A stretch of DNA of 42,994 nucleotides from an uncultured Chromatiaceae bacterium (GTDB taxonomy: Bacteria > Pseudomonadota > Gammaproteobacteria > Enterobacterales > Alteromonadaceae). Position 1 is the stretch's first letter; each line of letters opens with the position of its first letter. The translations under genes and the position numbers were made by a program. The notes beneath the pieces were generated by a model. The model ran no database searches. It saw only the letters and a program-made list of their open reading frames with translations, and had not been told where the DNA came from. The stretch is taken from assembly GCA_937978655.1 (NCBI GenBank), contig CALJUX010000062.1:1-42994 (forward strand). Reading direction: 5' to 3'. Positions 1 through 8,353 of the stretch are shown piece by piece.

Positions 1-2
1 AT

Positions 3-78
3 GCGGGCATAGCTCAGTTGGTAGAGCGCTACCTTGCCAAGGTCGAGGTCACGAGTTCGAGTCTCGTTGCCCGCTCCA
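3..78 (+). tRNA. tRNA-Gly (anticodon GCC)
   Basis: The acceptor stem GCGGGCA (3-9) pairs with TGCCCGC (68-74). The T at 75 is the discriminator and CCA at 76-78 is encoded. The anticodon arm reads CCTTGCCAAGG, giving anticodon GCC, and the T-loop GTTCGAGTC is canonical. It decodes GGC and GGU codons. The gene begins at the window edge, so any upstream tRNAs or promoter are not visible. Confidence 0.97.
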
Positions 79-82
79 AATT

Positions 83-122
83 AAAGCAAAAAGGTCTTTG
101 GAAACAAAGACCTTTTTGCTTT
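83..122 (+). terminator. Rho-independent terminator of the tRNA unit
   Basis: A perfect 18-bp inverted repeat (83-100 with 105-122) encloses a GAAA loop, starts five bases after the tRNA CCA end and finishes in a T-rich run. It would end the tRNA transcript. The A-rich 5' arm means it could also work in the opposite direction. Confidence 0.85.
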
Positions 123-273
123 TGTGGGAAAGCTGTCATCGCTGTTTTAAGCGCCAGCTGCTCCCGGCCAAGCTGTCTCACGGAAGCATCTTTGGATGCC
201 AGAGAATCGTCCTCCCCATGGAAAGGGCCAGCCTGTTTTGGACGAACTTCAGCTTGTTTGTGGAAACTTCACT

Positions 274-534
274 ATGGATCTGCTTGCAGATATTATCGGT
301 ATGGCCGGCACCTCGCTGGTGGTCGGTGCCTTCTTCCTGTTACAACTGAGCAAAGTGTCACCCAAAGGTTTGACTTATAACCTGATGAACCTGGTCGGTG
401 CTTTGTTTTTGTTATTCAGCCTCTGTATTAACTTCAATCTGGCCAGTTTTGTCATTGAAGTGTTTTGGATAGCGGCGTCAGTGATTGGTCTGGTGCAATA
501 CCGCCGGAGCAGAAAGACGCAAACAGTCGCATAA
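274..534 (+). CDS. Small inner-membrane protein, CBU_0592-like
   Basis: An 86-residue, very hydrophobic protein with three predicted membrane segments (about residues 5-25, 33-50 and 53-73) and a basic C-terminus. Spacing and composition resemble the CBU_0592-like family of small membrane proteins, which has no defined role. The ATG at 274 is preferred over an upstream in-frame ATG at 196, because the extra 26 residues are polar and unlike the family and would run into the region just after the tRNA terminator. The RBS before 274 is weak. A strong terminator follows, so the gene is probably monocistronic. The family call is from recall and moderately sure. Confidence 0.6.
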   Translation: MDLLADIIGMAGTSLVVGAFFLLQLSKVSPKGLTYNLMNLVGALFLLFSLCINFNLASFVIEVFWIAASVIGLVQYRRSRKTQTVA

Positions 535-546
535 ATAGCAGGCGCA

Positions 547-577
547 AAAAAAACCGGGCAGCAGGCCCGGTTTTTTT
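547..577. terminator. Bidirectional terminator
   Basis: CCGGGC (554-559) pairs with GCCCGG (565-570). The stem is flanked by an A-run on the left and T7 on the right, so it can terminate the small membrane gene on + and the anion transporter on -. Confidence 0.85.
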
Positions 578-600
578 ATGGTTTCTTACCATCAGGTCCG

Positions 601-2028
601 TTAAAGCCAGAAAGGCAGAATCAACTGGCAGAATAACGTGATGAGCAGTACGCCGAAAATATTCAGCACCACGCCGGCACGGATCATGTCACGGATCTGC
701 AGCTGGCCACTGGCAAACACTATGGCATTGGGCGGGGTGCCGACCGGCATCATAAAACCCAGGCTGGCCGCCAGCGCCGCCGGCACTACTAAATACAGCG
801 GGGATAATTCCAGACTGAGCGCCACTGGCCCCAGGATCGGCAGAAAAGCGGCCGCGACTGCGGTATTACTGGTCAGCTCGGTCAAGAAGACGATCAGCAG
901 CGCGACACCGGCAATGACAAACAGTGCCGGTACGCTCTGTAAGCCGTGAAATAACTGTGCCAGCGCATCGGATACGCCATGTTGCTGTAATTGACCGGCG
1001 AGGCTCAGACCGCCGCCAAATAACAACAGCACGCCCCAGGGTAACTTTTCACTGTCTTGCCAGGTCAGCATTGGCTGTGCAGCTGCCGTGTCCGCAGTTG
1101 CAGCAGTGCTGCGGGGTTGCCACACTGGCAGTAAAAACAGCGCAAAAGCTGCTGTCAACGCAATGATGGTGTCGCTGAGGCCCAGACCGCTCCACTTGCT
1201 GAGCAGTGGCTGGAAGATCCAGCATAACGCCGTCAGCAGAAACACCAAGGCGACCTGACGTTGTGCCGATGAGAGCGGCAATAGCGTTTTTTCCGCCCGC
1301 TGGGCTGCAGCAGGGAGCAAATGCAGCCGGAAATAAACCCGGCTCAGCCAAAACCAGCACACCACTAACATGGCCAGCGCCAGTGGCACTCCGAGCATCA
1401 TCCATTGACCAAAGCCGAGTTTGAGCTGATAAGTCTTCTCCAGGAAAGCTGCCAGCAGTGCATTCGGTGGCGTACCAATCAAAGTTGCAATACCGCCGAT
1501 ACTGGATGCATAAGCCACACCTAACAATAACGCCGGTGCCAAAGTTGCGCGATTGCCTTGCGGTGCCACGGCGACAATCGACAAGGCAATCGGCAACATC
1601 ATCACCGCTGTGGCGGTATTGGACATCCACATCGATAAAAATGCCGTGATGGCCATCAGCGCGGCCAGCTGCCGGGCGGGTGCGCCGCCAACGTGGCGTA
1701 GCGCCCGCTCAGCAATTTGTTGATGTAAACCGGTTTTTTCCAGTGCAATCGATAAACAAAAACCACCAAAAAACATAAAAATCAGCGGATGCGCATAAGG
1801 CGAGGTGGCTACTTCGGCGCTGCTGATCCCCAGGAGCGGAAACAACAGCATCGGCAATAATGAGGTGACCGGAATGGGCGCAGCTTCACTTACCCACCAA
1901 ATCACCATCCACAGCGTTACCCCGCAGAGCATACTGGCTGTGCTGCTCAGGCCGGGTATGGTCCAGAGACTCAACAATAACAGCGCTGCAGGCCCAGCCA
2001 ACAACCACCACACTTGAAGACGAGACAT
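601..2028 (-). CDS. SLC13/DASS-family anion:sodium symporter
   Basis: A 475-residue polytopic inner-membrane transporter of the divalent anion:Na+ symporter family, which moves dicarboxylates, citrate or sulfate. It shows the inverted two-fold DASS repeat: SNT at residues 136-138 and again at 387-389, each followed by GTPPN (185-189 and 430-434). In known members these paired motifs form the sodium and substrate sites. There are about 11-12 hydrophobic segments, and the length matches bacterial members. The ATG is preceded by GGAG at good spacing. It is transcribed away from the aldo/keto reductase and ends at the terminator shared with the membrane gene. The substrate cannot be told from sequence alone; a C4-dicarboxylate is the usual guess. 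Confidence 0.88.
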   Translation of the reverse strand: MSRLQVWWLLAGPAALLLLSLWTIPGLSSTASMLCGVTLWMVIWWVSEAAPIPVTSLLPMLLFPLLGISSAEVATSPYAHPLIFMFFGGFCLSIALEKTGLHQQIAERALRHVGGAPARQLAALMAITAFLSMWMSNTATAVMMLPIALSIVAVAPQGNRATLAPALLLGVAYASSIGGIATLIGTPPNALLAAFLEKTYQLKLGFGQWMMLGVPLALAMLVVCWFWLSRVYFRLHLLPAAAQRAEKTLLPLSSAQRQVALVFLLTALCWIFQPLLSKWSGLGLSDTIIALTAAFALFLLPVWQPRSTAATADTAAAQPMLTWQDSEKLPWGVLLLFGGGLSLAGQLQQHGVSDALAQLFHGLQSVPALFVIAGVALLIVFLTELTSNTAVAAAFLPILGPVALSLELSPLYLVVPAALAASLGFMMPVGTPPNAIVFASGQLQIRDMIRAGVVLNIFGVLLITLFCQLILPFWL

Positions 2029-2125
2029 AAGGCTCCAGTTTGTCAGACTAAGGTATTGCAGCAGACTCTAGCTGCTTTTATCGCCAGGGTCATCCATTTG
2101 TTGTGCTGCTGGTAAGTGCACAGGC

Positions 2126-2154
2126 TTGGACACAGGGTCTGACTCAGTTAGACT
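2126..2154 (+). promoter_or_regulatory. Candidate sigma-70 promoter for the aldo/keto reductase
   Basis: TTGGAC (2126-2131) and TAGACT (2149-2154) are separated by 17 bp, about 30 bp before the start codon. Both hexamers are imperfect, so this is a candidate only. Confidence 0.4.
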
Positions 2155-2183
2155 CGGCTGAATTTGCTAAAAGGAGCTGTTAA

Positions 2184-3146
2184 ATGCTGGCTTTACAACA
2201 ATATTTTCCTGATGTTTCCCCGCTGGTGTTTGGCTGTATGGGGTTGGGTGGTGACTGGAATGCGTCACACACGACCGCAGAGCAACAGCAACAAGGTTTT
2301 GCTGCCATCGAATCCGCGCTTGAGCTTGGTTTTAACTGTTTTGACCATGCTGATATCTATACCCGCGGCAAAGCTGAAGCGGTATTCGGTCAGTTTCTGG
2401 CGGCGCAGCCGCAGCTGCGAGAATGTCTGGTGTTGCAAAGCAAATGCGCTATCCGTTTTGCCGATGCTGAGCATGTCGGGCGATATGATTTCAGTGCCGG
2501 TTATATTGCTGACAGTGTCGAACAAAGCCTGCGCCGGCTGCAGACCGACTATCTGGATATTCTGCTGCTGCACCGGCCAGACCCATTGATGCAAATCGAC
2601 GAAGTGGCCGAGGTGCTTAGCCGGCTGCAACAAAGTGGCAAAGTCCGTCAGTTTGGTGTGTCCAATTTTGGTGCGCCGCAACAACAGTTGCTGCAATCAG
2701 CGCTGCAACAGCCGCTGGTGGTGAATCAGCTGCAAATGAGTCTGGCTAATCTGGACTGGCTGGAAGCCAATGTGCTGACCGGCATGCCACAAGGTGCGCA
2801 GCATTATTTTGGTTATGGCACTGTGGAATATTGCCAGCTCCATAAAGTGCAAATTCAGGCCTGGGGCAGTCTGGCGCAGGGGCGTTTCAGCGGCGCCGGC
2901 AAAGATCTGACGCCAGCTGAACAGCGCACCGCTGCTCTGGTGGCAAAACTTGCGGCCGAGTATCAGGTCAGCGCGGAAGCTATTGTGCTGGGTTGGTTGT
3001 TACGCCATCCTGCCGGCATTCAGCCGGTGATTGGTACTGTGAACCCTCAGCGCATTCGCGCCTGCAGCGAAGCGCTGGATGTTGAACTCAGCCGTGAACA
3101 TTGGTATGCATTGTATGTAGCCAGCCGGGGGCAGCCATTGCCCTGA
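2184..3146 (+). CDS. Aldo/keto reductase (YdhF-like)
   Basis: A 320-residue NADPH-dependent oxidoreductase of the aldo/keto reductase family, with a TIM-barrel fold. The catalytic tetrad is visible: Asp54 and Tyr59 in FDHADIY, Lys87 in LQSKC and His130 in LLLHRPD. The C-terminal region has the usual cofactor-binding pattern with VIGTVNPQRI. It most resembles the E. coli YdhF branch, whose natural substrate is not settled. A strong AAGGAG RBS (2169-2174) sets the start. It is a single gene transcribed away from the anion transporter. The function is a general carbonyl reductase role. Confidence 0.87.
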   Translation: MLALQQYFPDVSPLVFGCMGLGGDWNASHTTAEQQQQGFAAIESALELGFNCFDHADIYTRGKAEAVFGQFLAAQPQLRECLVLQSKCAIRFADAEHVGRYDFSAGYIADSVEQSLRRLQTDYLDILLLHRPDPLMQIDEVAEVLSRLQQSGKVRQFGVSNFGAPQQQLLQSALQQPLVVNQLQMSLANLDWLEANVLTGMPQGAQHYFGYGTVEYCQLHKVQIQAWGSLAQGRFSGAGKDLTPAEQRTAALVAKLAAEYQVSAEAIVLGWLLRHPAGIQPVIGTVNPQRIRACSEALDVELSREHWYALYVASRGQPLP

Positions 3147-3221
3147 ACGGCGGCAACCAGATTGCACCAGGTCAGCTAAATTGTTATATTTTATGCGGTT
3201 TTTAACAATAATTACTGTGGT

Positions 3222-3425
3222 GTGGTGAAATTATTGTTGAAATGTGCTCTGGTGGTTTTGGCGTGCGGCCTGGCTCCGGCCAGTGCTGATCCGGCTCTTG
3301 ATCTCGGGCAACTGGAAGGCAGTATCAACAGCGAACAACCTGTGCCGGCTGCTGAAGTACCGCCAGACGATCGTGCGGAAATTTGCCCGGAAATTATTGT
3401 CGGGGGCGGTGACGTCGAAATTTAA
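3222..3425 (+). CDS. Small predicted exported protein, unknown
   Basis: A 67-residue open frame starting at GTG (two adjacent GTG codons, 3222 and 3225). The N-terminus looks like a Sec signal peptide: VKLLLK, a hydrophobic stretch, then ASA before residue 23. The mature part is acidic, has one cysteine and ends PEIIVGGGDVEI. That tail resembles the end of the next gene's product (PEVIVRDGSIED). No convincing RBS is seen. An overlapping ATG frame (3244-3462) is less plausible because it encodes no sensible signal or domain. I do not recognise the family and the gene call itself is tentative. Confidence 0.4.
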   Translation: MVKLLLKCALVVLACGLAPASADPALDLGQLEGSINSEQPVPAAEVPPDDRAEICPEIIVGGGDVEI

Positions 3426-3429
3426 CCGG

Positions 3430-3446
3430 CCACAATCATATTGTGG
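3430..3446. repeat. Perfect 7-3-7 dyad between two small genes
   Basis: CCACAAT-CAT-ATTGTGG lies five bases after the stop of the first small gene and 50 bp before the start of the second. It has no T-run after it, so an operator is more likely than a terminator. No regulator is assigned. Confidence 0.45.
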
Positions 3447-3496
3447 TCATGAGGGCTGTTGATACTGGCCCGGTACTCATTCAAAAGGACATTTTT

Positions 3497-3880
3497 ATGG
3501 CTCAAGTAGTACAAAGTTTTACTTTAGGCGCTGACGGCAAAATTCACCTGTCTGGCCAAACGTCTGTGACGGTCAACAAAGGCGATTCAGTACAGTTTAT
3601 TCTGGTCAATCAGAGTGGTATGGCAGTATTGGATTGGGGTTTGTACTTTAACAATCCTTTTGATATCAGCAATTCATTACGTTATTCCTTTGCGAATCAA
3701 ACGACGATCCCGAACGTCTATTTCGCTGAAAAAGCTGTCAGTCAGGATACCTGTGACTGCAAAGTGCCAATGTACAATGCCTATGCAATTTATGTAAAAG
3801 TTGAGAGCAGCGCTGGCGTTCAGGTCATTTATCAACGTGATCCTGAAGTCATTGTGCGCGATGGCAGTATTGAAGATTAA
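3497..3880 (+). CDS. Small protein of unknown function
   Basis: A 127-residue protein without signal peptide or membrane segment. The ATG at 3497 is chosen over an earlier in-frame GTG (3443) because AAAAGGA (3483-3489) sits at proper spacing before it. The sequence alternates hydrophobic and polar residues, suggesting a mostly beta-strand fold. A single DTCDC motif near residue 93 could bind metal or form a disulfide. I do not recognise the family. Its stop codon overlaps the convergent kinase gene by 4 nt (TTAA read on both strands). Given the position, it may belong with the kinase cluster, but nothing in the sequence proves a link. Confidence 0.6.
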   Translation: MAQVVQSFTLGADGKIHLSGQTSVTVNKGDSVQFILVNQSGMAVLDWGLYFNNPFDISNSLRYSFANQTTIPNVYFAEKAVSQDTCDCKVPMYNAYAIYVKVESSAGVQVIYQRDPEVIVRDGSIED

Positions 3881-6627
3881 TTCAGTTTGCCGCGAAGTTC
3901 TTTGGAACTGACCGACAACAATGCTTTAAATTCAGGCTCACTCTCGATGGCTGCAAACTGGTAGCCATCCTGCAGTGCGTCTTTTATCAGCTGTATTGCG
4001 TCCTGCCGCCGTCCCGTTAACTCGTATACCTGTGCCGCTTTAATTTTCATATTGGCGTTGGTCAATGCCGGAATATGTTGCAATGCGATGTGTTGCTGGC
4101 CGGATTTACTTAAAAACAGCGCTTTTTGCAACAACAGGTTCGGATTGTTCGGGGCTGTTTTCAAGCGCTTATCCAGCAGCTGCACAGCCTGCTGATAGGC
4201 GGCCAGTGCTTGCGCAGGTTGCTGAGCCCAACGATAACTGTCTGCCAGATTGCCCCACAACTGATAACGCTCACGCCCCAGTGCGACCGCGCGCTCGAAA
4301 TTGACCACCGCCGCAGCGTAGTCGGCCATATAAAAGTAGACAGTGGCCAGATTTGCATAGTTGTTTGCCGTTGGTGCTGACTGCAATGCCTTTTCAAAGG
4401 TCTGGCGGGCACCGTTAAAATTGGCCTGACTTAATTGAATGGCGCCGATGGTTTGTTGCACCAGATTATTATTCGGCGATGATTGTTCCAGCCGCTGATA
4501 AATCGCCAGCGCTTTATCCAATTGACTGGTTTCGTAATAAAACAGCGCCAGCGAATTTAAAAAGTACCAGTGCTGGTGGCGGTCAGTGAGCGCCAGCAGA
4601 TGCTGTTCTGCCTGCTGATGATCGCCCAAACGCATATAGGCCTGCGCCAGTCCCTGCCGGGCGCTGATGTTGTCGGGTTGTTGCTGCAACAAGGCAGAAT
4701 ATTGCTGCACTGCGTCGGGGTATTGGCTTTTCACCAGACTTAATTCCGCTTGCAGTGCGGCGGTTCTGGCATCGGCACTGAGCGCGGAATGGCTGAGCGC
4801 ACTGATGGCGGATTCGGCTTTTTCCAGCACATTGGCGGTCTGCGGCAACCGGGCCTGGCGCAGATAGGCGGAGACTAATGCATATCTGGCTTCGGTAAAG
4901 TCAGGTGCCGCCGCCACCGCTTGTTGCAACTGTTGCACACCTTTTTCAATGTTGTCTTTATAATCAAAGCGATACAGGTAGCTCAGCCCGGTAAGGTAGG
5001 CTTTGTAGGCCTCGTCTGAGGTTGCACTGCCTTTGGATAATTCCAGTTCGTCGGGTTGTTGCCAGTTTAACAGTTGCAGCAGTTCGCGCCGGACTTGCTG
5101 TTGCGCCTGGTCCCAGCCGTTCAGCGGCAGGTCCAGCTCGGTACTCTTCAGAATACGGCCGTCGGCGCCATTGTGCAGATTCAGCGCCAGCCGGCGTGTC
5201 GCACCTAAGTGCTGCAGCGTGCCGCTGATGATGAGGTCGGTCTGATACTGCTGATAAATGTTTTTCAGGCTCGGTTCTTTCAGACTGGCCAGTTCACCCG
5301 GCGGCAATACCCACATCTGGTTCTGCAGCTGGCCAATTTTGGCTAAGTCCTGGCTGAGACTCAGCGCCATGCCTTGCAGGAATTGCTGGACCGCGGGGTC
5401 GCCGCCAAGGTTATCAAAGGGCTGCAGTGCCAGGGTCTGGCCCTGGCTCAGCAGGCTGCTTTTATCAATGCTGTGCTGGCCCAGCCACAAACTCAGGCCG
5501 AGTAACACCGGTGCCAGTGCTGCCCAAAGCTGCCAGCGTAACACCGGATACCAGATGCCCAATTTTTCTTTGCGCAGCAGATCCTGATGCAAGGTGTGCA
5601 GCGTAGCCGCCACAGTGCTCATCTGCCCAGGCCGGTGCGAACTTTGTGGCGCCATACACTGTGTGATCAGTTTGCGCAGCGTCGGCGGCAGCTGCACTGC
5701 GCCGGCCGGCGGGCACAGCTGATGCTGCAAAATGGCCTGCATCGTGTCTTCGGCGCTCTGGTGCAAAAATGGATGCACACCATAACAAAGCTCATACATG
5801 ATGACGCCAAAGGCAAAAATGTCGGACTGCGTCGTGGCGTCAATGTCACTTTGTAACAGTTCCGGCGCCAGATAAGGCAAAGTGCCTTTGATTTGAAAAG
5901 CGGTGGTGTGCTGCGACCACTGGCTGTGCAGCTGGCTCGACAACATCGGCGGCAGCCCGGCACCTTCTGTGGCGGCGACCTGTTGCAGGCGACGCTGTCG
6001 GCTGGCCATGCCGAAGTCGAGGATCTTGACCCGTGGTTCGGGCAGACAAACCATCAGGTTACTTGGTTTTAAATCGCGGTGGATCACCCCGGCCTGATGC
6101 GCGCAGGCCAGGCCCGAAGCAATTTGATACAGCAAGGCTACTTTTTCGGTCAGCGTCAGCTGGCGTTTTTGATACTGATCCAGCGTCTGGCCTTCCAGCC
6201 ATTCGGTCACGATATAACTTTGTTGCTCGGTGCGGGAAATATCATGCACAGTGACGATATGCGGATGTTGCAATGACGAAGCCACCCGGGCTTCTTCCAG
6301 CAACTGCTGCTGATGATAATAGCCGGAACGGCTCAGTTGCAGCACTTTAAGCGCCACCGGACGCTGCAGGGCGGCATCATAGGCCTGATACACAATACCC
6401 ATGCCGCCCTGGCCGGCCTGGCGCAGGATTTGGTAGTGGCCATAACGCGCTTCAGTTGTCGTGTCATCACAGGCCAGTGCCGAGGGCAAAGTGGCCGCTG
6501 CCGGTGTCGAGGGTTCGGCCGGTGCCGGCTCAAAGCGGGTTTCCAGCTGTGAGGGCAGTGGTGACTGGCAGTAATCACAATGCGTCAGTAACACCGGGTT
6601 TTTCATCTCACAATGCTGGCAAACCAC
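3877..6627 (-). CDS. Ser/Thr protein kinase with zinc ribbon, TolB-like domain and TPRs
   Basis: A 916-residue Hanks-type kinase. Residues 1-20 hold a zinc ribbon (C3, C6, C17, C20). The kinase domain spans about 65-345, with glycine loop GQGGMG, Lys94, HRD with Asp185, DFG with Asp204, and an APE-type motif near 255. All catalytic residues are present. One membrane segment lies at about 366-384. It is followed by a TolB/FlgO-like domain (about 398-500, starting LQPFDNLGG) and a long TPR array (about 540-890). The topology would place the kinase in the cytoplasm and the TPRs outside it. The start is GTG at 6627; the internal ATG at codon 8 would delete half of the zinc ribbon. AAGGGG lies upstream. 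It begins 6 nt after the cyclase gene stops, so the two are cotranscribed. Confidence 0.9.
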   Translation of the reverse strand: MVCQHCEMKNPVLLTHCDYCQSPLPSQLETRFEPAPAEPSTPAAATLPSALACDDTTTEARYGHYQILRQAGQGGMGIVYQAYDAALQRPVALKVLQLSRSGYYHQQQLLEEARVASSLQHPHIVTVHDISRTEQQSYIVTEWLEGQTLDQYQKRQLTLTEKVALLYQIASGLACAHQAGVIHRDLKPSNLMVCLPEPRVKILDFGMASRQRRLQQVAATEGAGLPPMLSSQLHSQWSQHTTAFQIKGTLPYLAPELLQSDIDATTQSDIFAFGVIMYELCYGVHPFLHQSAEDTMQAILQHQLCPPAGAVQLPPTLRKLITQCMAPQSSHRPGQMSTVAATLHTLHQDLLRKEKLGIWYPVLRWQLWAALAPVLLGLSLWLGQHSIDKSSLLSQGQTLALQPFDNLGGDPAVQQFLQGMALSLSQDLAKIGQLQNQMWVLPPGELASLKEPSLKNIYQQYQTDLIISGTLQHLGATRRLALNLHNGADGRILKSTELDLPLNGWDQAQQQVRRELLQLLNWQQPDELELSKGSATSDEAYKAYLTGLSYLYRFDYKDNIEKGVQQLQQAVAAAPDFTEARYALVSAYLRQARLPQTANVLEKAESAISALSHSALSADARTAALQAELSLVKSQYPDAVQQYSALLQQQPDNISARQGLAQAYMRLGDHQQAEQHLLALTDRHQHWYFLNSLALFYYETSQLDKALAIYQRLEQSSPNNNLVQQTIGAIQLSQANFNGARQTFEKALQSAPTANNYANLATVYFYMADYAAAVVNFERAVALGRERYQLWGNLADSYRWAQQPAQALAAYQQAVQLLDKRLKTAPNNPNLLLQKALFLSKSGQQHIALQHIPALTNANMKIKAAQVYELTGRRQDAIQLIKDALQDGYQFAAIESEPEFKALLSVSSKELRGKLN

Positions 6628-6633
6628 TGAATG

Positions 6634-8181
6634 TTAACCCCTTGCACCGGATCTGAGCAGGTCAGTCGCGGTATCCAGCAGCTGTAAAGTTGCCGGCTGA
6701 TGCACACAGACGCGATTCTTGCCGCTACGTTTGGCCTGATACATCGCCTGATCAGCGCAATCGATAAAACGGTATGCCAGATTGTGCAGGGCATGATAAT
6801 AACCAGCCACACCGATGCTGGCACTGATGCTTAACGCCTGGCCGCCAATATCCAGGCTTAATGCCGCAATATCAGCACGAATGCGTTCGGCATAGACAGT
6901 GGCACTCTCGACATTGGTATGATGAACCAGCACGACAAATTCTTCACCGCCGAGCCTGCCAACCCGATCAGCTTTGCGTACCAGTGTGCGCAACAGCTCG
7001 GCCACGCTGCGCAGGACTTCATCCCCGGCAAAATGGCCGTACTGGTCGTTAATCTGCTTAAAATCGTCCAAATCGATAAAGATCAGACTGCATGGATGCT
7101 GATAACGTTTGGCCTGTTCCATCGCCAGCGTGATTTGTTCTTCAATCATGCTGCGGCTGCAAAGACCGGTTAAGTCATCACACAAGGCCCGGCTGATAGT
7201 AATGGCATTCTTCAGCGCCAGGCCCAGCTGGCACTGCAAGGTTTTACAGAACATCTCGGTTAAGGCACGAAAGCCTTCCGGCTGGCGGCTGTCGAGGTAC
7301 AAGACCGCCAGCACGTCATTGTTGTGTTGCAGTGGCATCGTCAGGACCGCGTTGATATCACTGTGCGCCGGACAGTGCAGCGTCTGCAGTCGTTGTGGGT
7401 CAGTGGCCAGCTGCAGGCGGGGTTGTTCATAACAACTTCTGGCCAGCCGCTGGCTGAAAAATACTTCAGGGTTGTCGCTGTGTAACTGATTCACTTGCGG
7501 ATAATTCCAGCAACTGTGGAGCTGGTAGCGGCTGTCCCGCCGGTCGTACATCAGCACAAAACCGCGTTCTGCGCCAATCACTTCGGCAATCATCGGCACT
7601 GTGTGCTCTAACAGCACCAGATAACCCTGGGTGTTGTGCACCAGCGTATTGAGGCGCTGCAACAGGCTGTTTTGTTGCGTCCACTGTAAGGCTGCCTGTT
7701 GCAGTTCATGAAATTGCTGACTGAGTTCCTGCTGCAACTGGGTTAACAGGGCTGGTGATTCGCTGAGTTGTTGTAAAGTGCTGAGGCTCTGTTGTTGCAT
7801 CCGGCTAAAACGCAGTTGTAAGTCCTGCAACGCCAGTTCAGCAAAATCCGGTTCGTGCGACGACACGGCATCATAGCGCAGCTGCACTTTTTGCCGGCCA
7901 AAATACAGCTCACAGTATTGTGGCAACAACAATGGTTGCAACGGTGCGGACAGCTGCTGCTCAAGCCGGGTCCCAAAGCGCGATTGCAGGTCGCAAAGCG
8001 CCGGGCCATGCGCCGTCAGCACAATTTCGGCATGCCGGCGCGACACGCTGCTGTCACTGAGCACCAGCAAATTGGCCGGATCACGGCCGACCGTCAGCGG
8101 GTTGTCGTCCAGTTGCAAACGAACAGAATGGTGTTTGCCGGCGCATTGCCAGTCAAACTCAAGCACGATGGCATCATTCAT
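6634..8181 (-). CDS. FHA-GAF-GGDEF diguanylate cyclase
   Basis: A 515-residue cytoplasmic signalling protein. The N-terminal FHA domain (about 5-90) has GR at 32-33 and SRRH at 47-50, the phosphothreonine-binding signature; the usual NG pair is replaced by FG. A Gln-rich linker precedes a GAF domain (about 160-320). The GGDEF domain ends the protein, with active-site GGEEF at 411-415 and an intact I-site RKAD at 402-405, five residues before it. So it should make c-di-GMP and be product-inhibited. It is the first gene of a two-gene unit with the kinase, which makes phosphorylation-dependent docking between them plausible, though that is inference. The ATG at 8181 gives a complete FHA domain. 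Confidence 0.92.
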   Translation of the reverse strand: MNDAIVLEFDWQCAGKHHSVRLQLDDNPLTVGRDPANLLVLSDSSVSRRHAEIVLTAHGPALCDLQSRFGTRLEQQLSAPLQPLLLPQYCELYFGRQKVQLRYDAVSSHEPDFAELALQDLQLRFSRMQQQSLSTLQQLSESPALLTQLQQELSQQFHELQQAALQWTQQNSLLQRLNTLVHNTQGYLVLLEHTVPMIAEVIGAERGFVLMYDRRDSRYQLHSCWNYPQVNQLHSDNPEVFFSQRLARSCYEQPRLQLATDPQRLQTLHCPAHSDINAVLTMPLQHNNDVLAVLYLDSRQPEGFRALTEMFCKTLQCQLGLALKNAITISRALCDDLTGLCSRSMIEEQITLAMEQAKRYQHPCSLIFIDLDDFKQINDQYGHFAGDEVLRSVAELLRTLVRKADRVGRLGGEEFVVLVHHTNVESATVYAERIRADIAALSLDIGGQALSISASIGVAGYYHALHNLAYRFIDCADQAMYQAKRSGKNRVCVHQPATLQLLDTATDLLRSGARG

Positions 8182-8353
8182 GTTCGTTGCTCCGGTTCAG
8201 AAGTGAAGACGTGCTGAAGCAGAGCACGGCCATAGGTTAAAGTCGATTTTGTATTGCAACGCTTTGCCGGCGGATAGTCAACAGTCTGACTGCTGCTGCC
8301 GGGATTTTTTTACCTGAGTCAGCCACAATCAGCGCAGCGCTGCGGTGTTTTCG

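Noticed and set aside
1049..1630. A 193-codon minus-strand frame inside the anion transporter gene.
   Set aside because: It is an out-of-frame shadow of the transporter, which has all family motifs in the main frame.
3244..3462. An alternative ATG frame overlapping the small exported protein.
   Set aside because: Its product is Trp/Arg-rich with no signal or domain, whereas the GTG frame at 3222 encodes a proper signal peptide.
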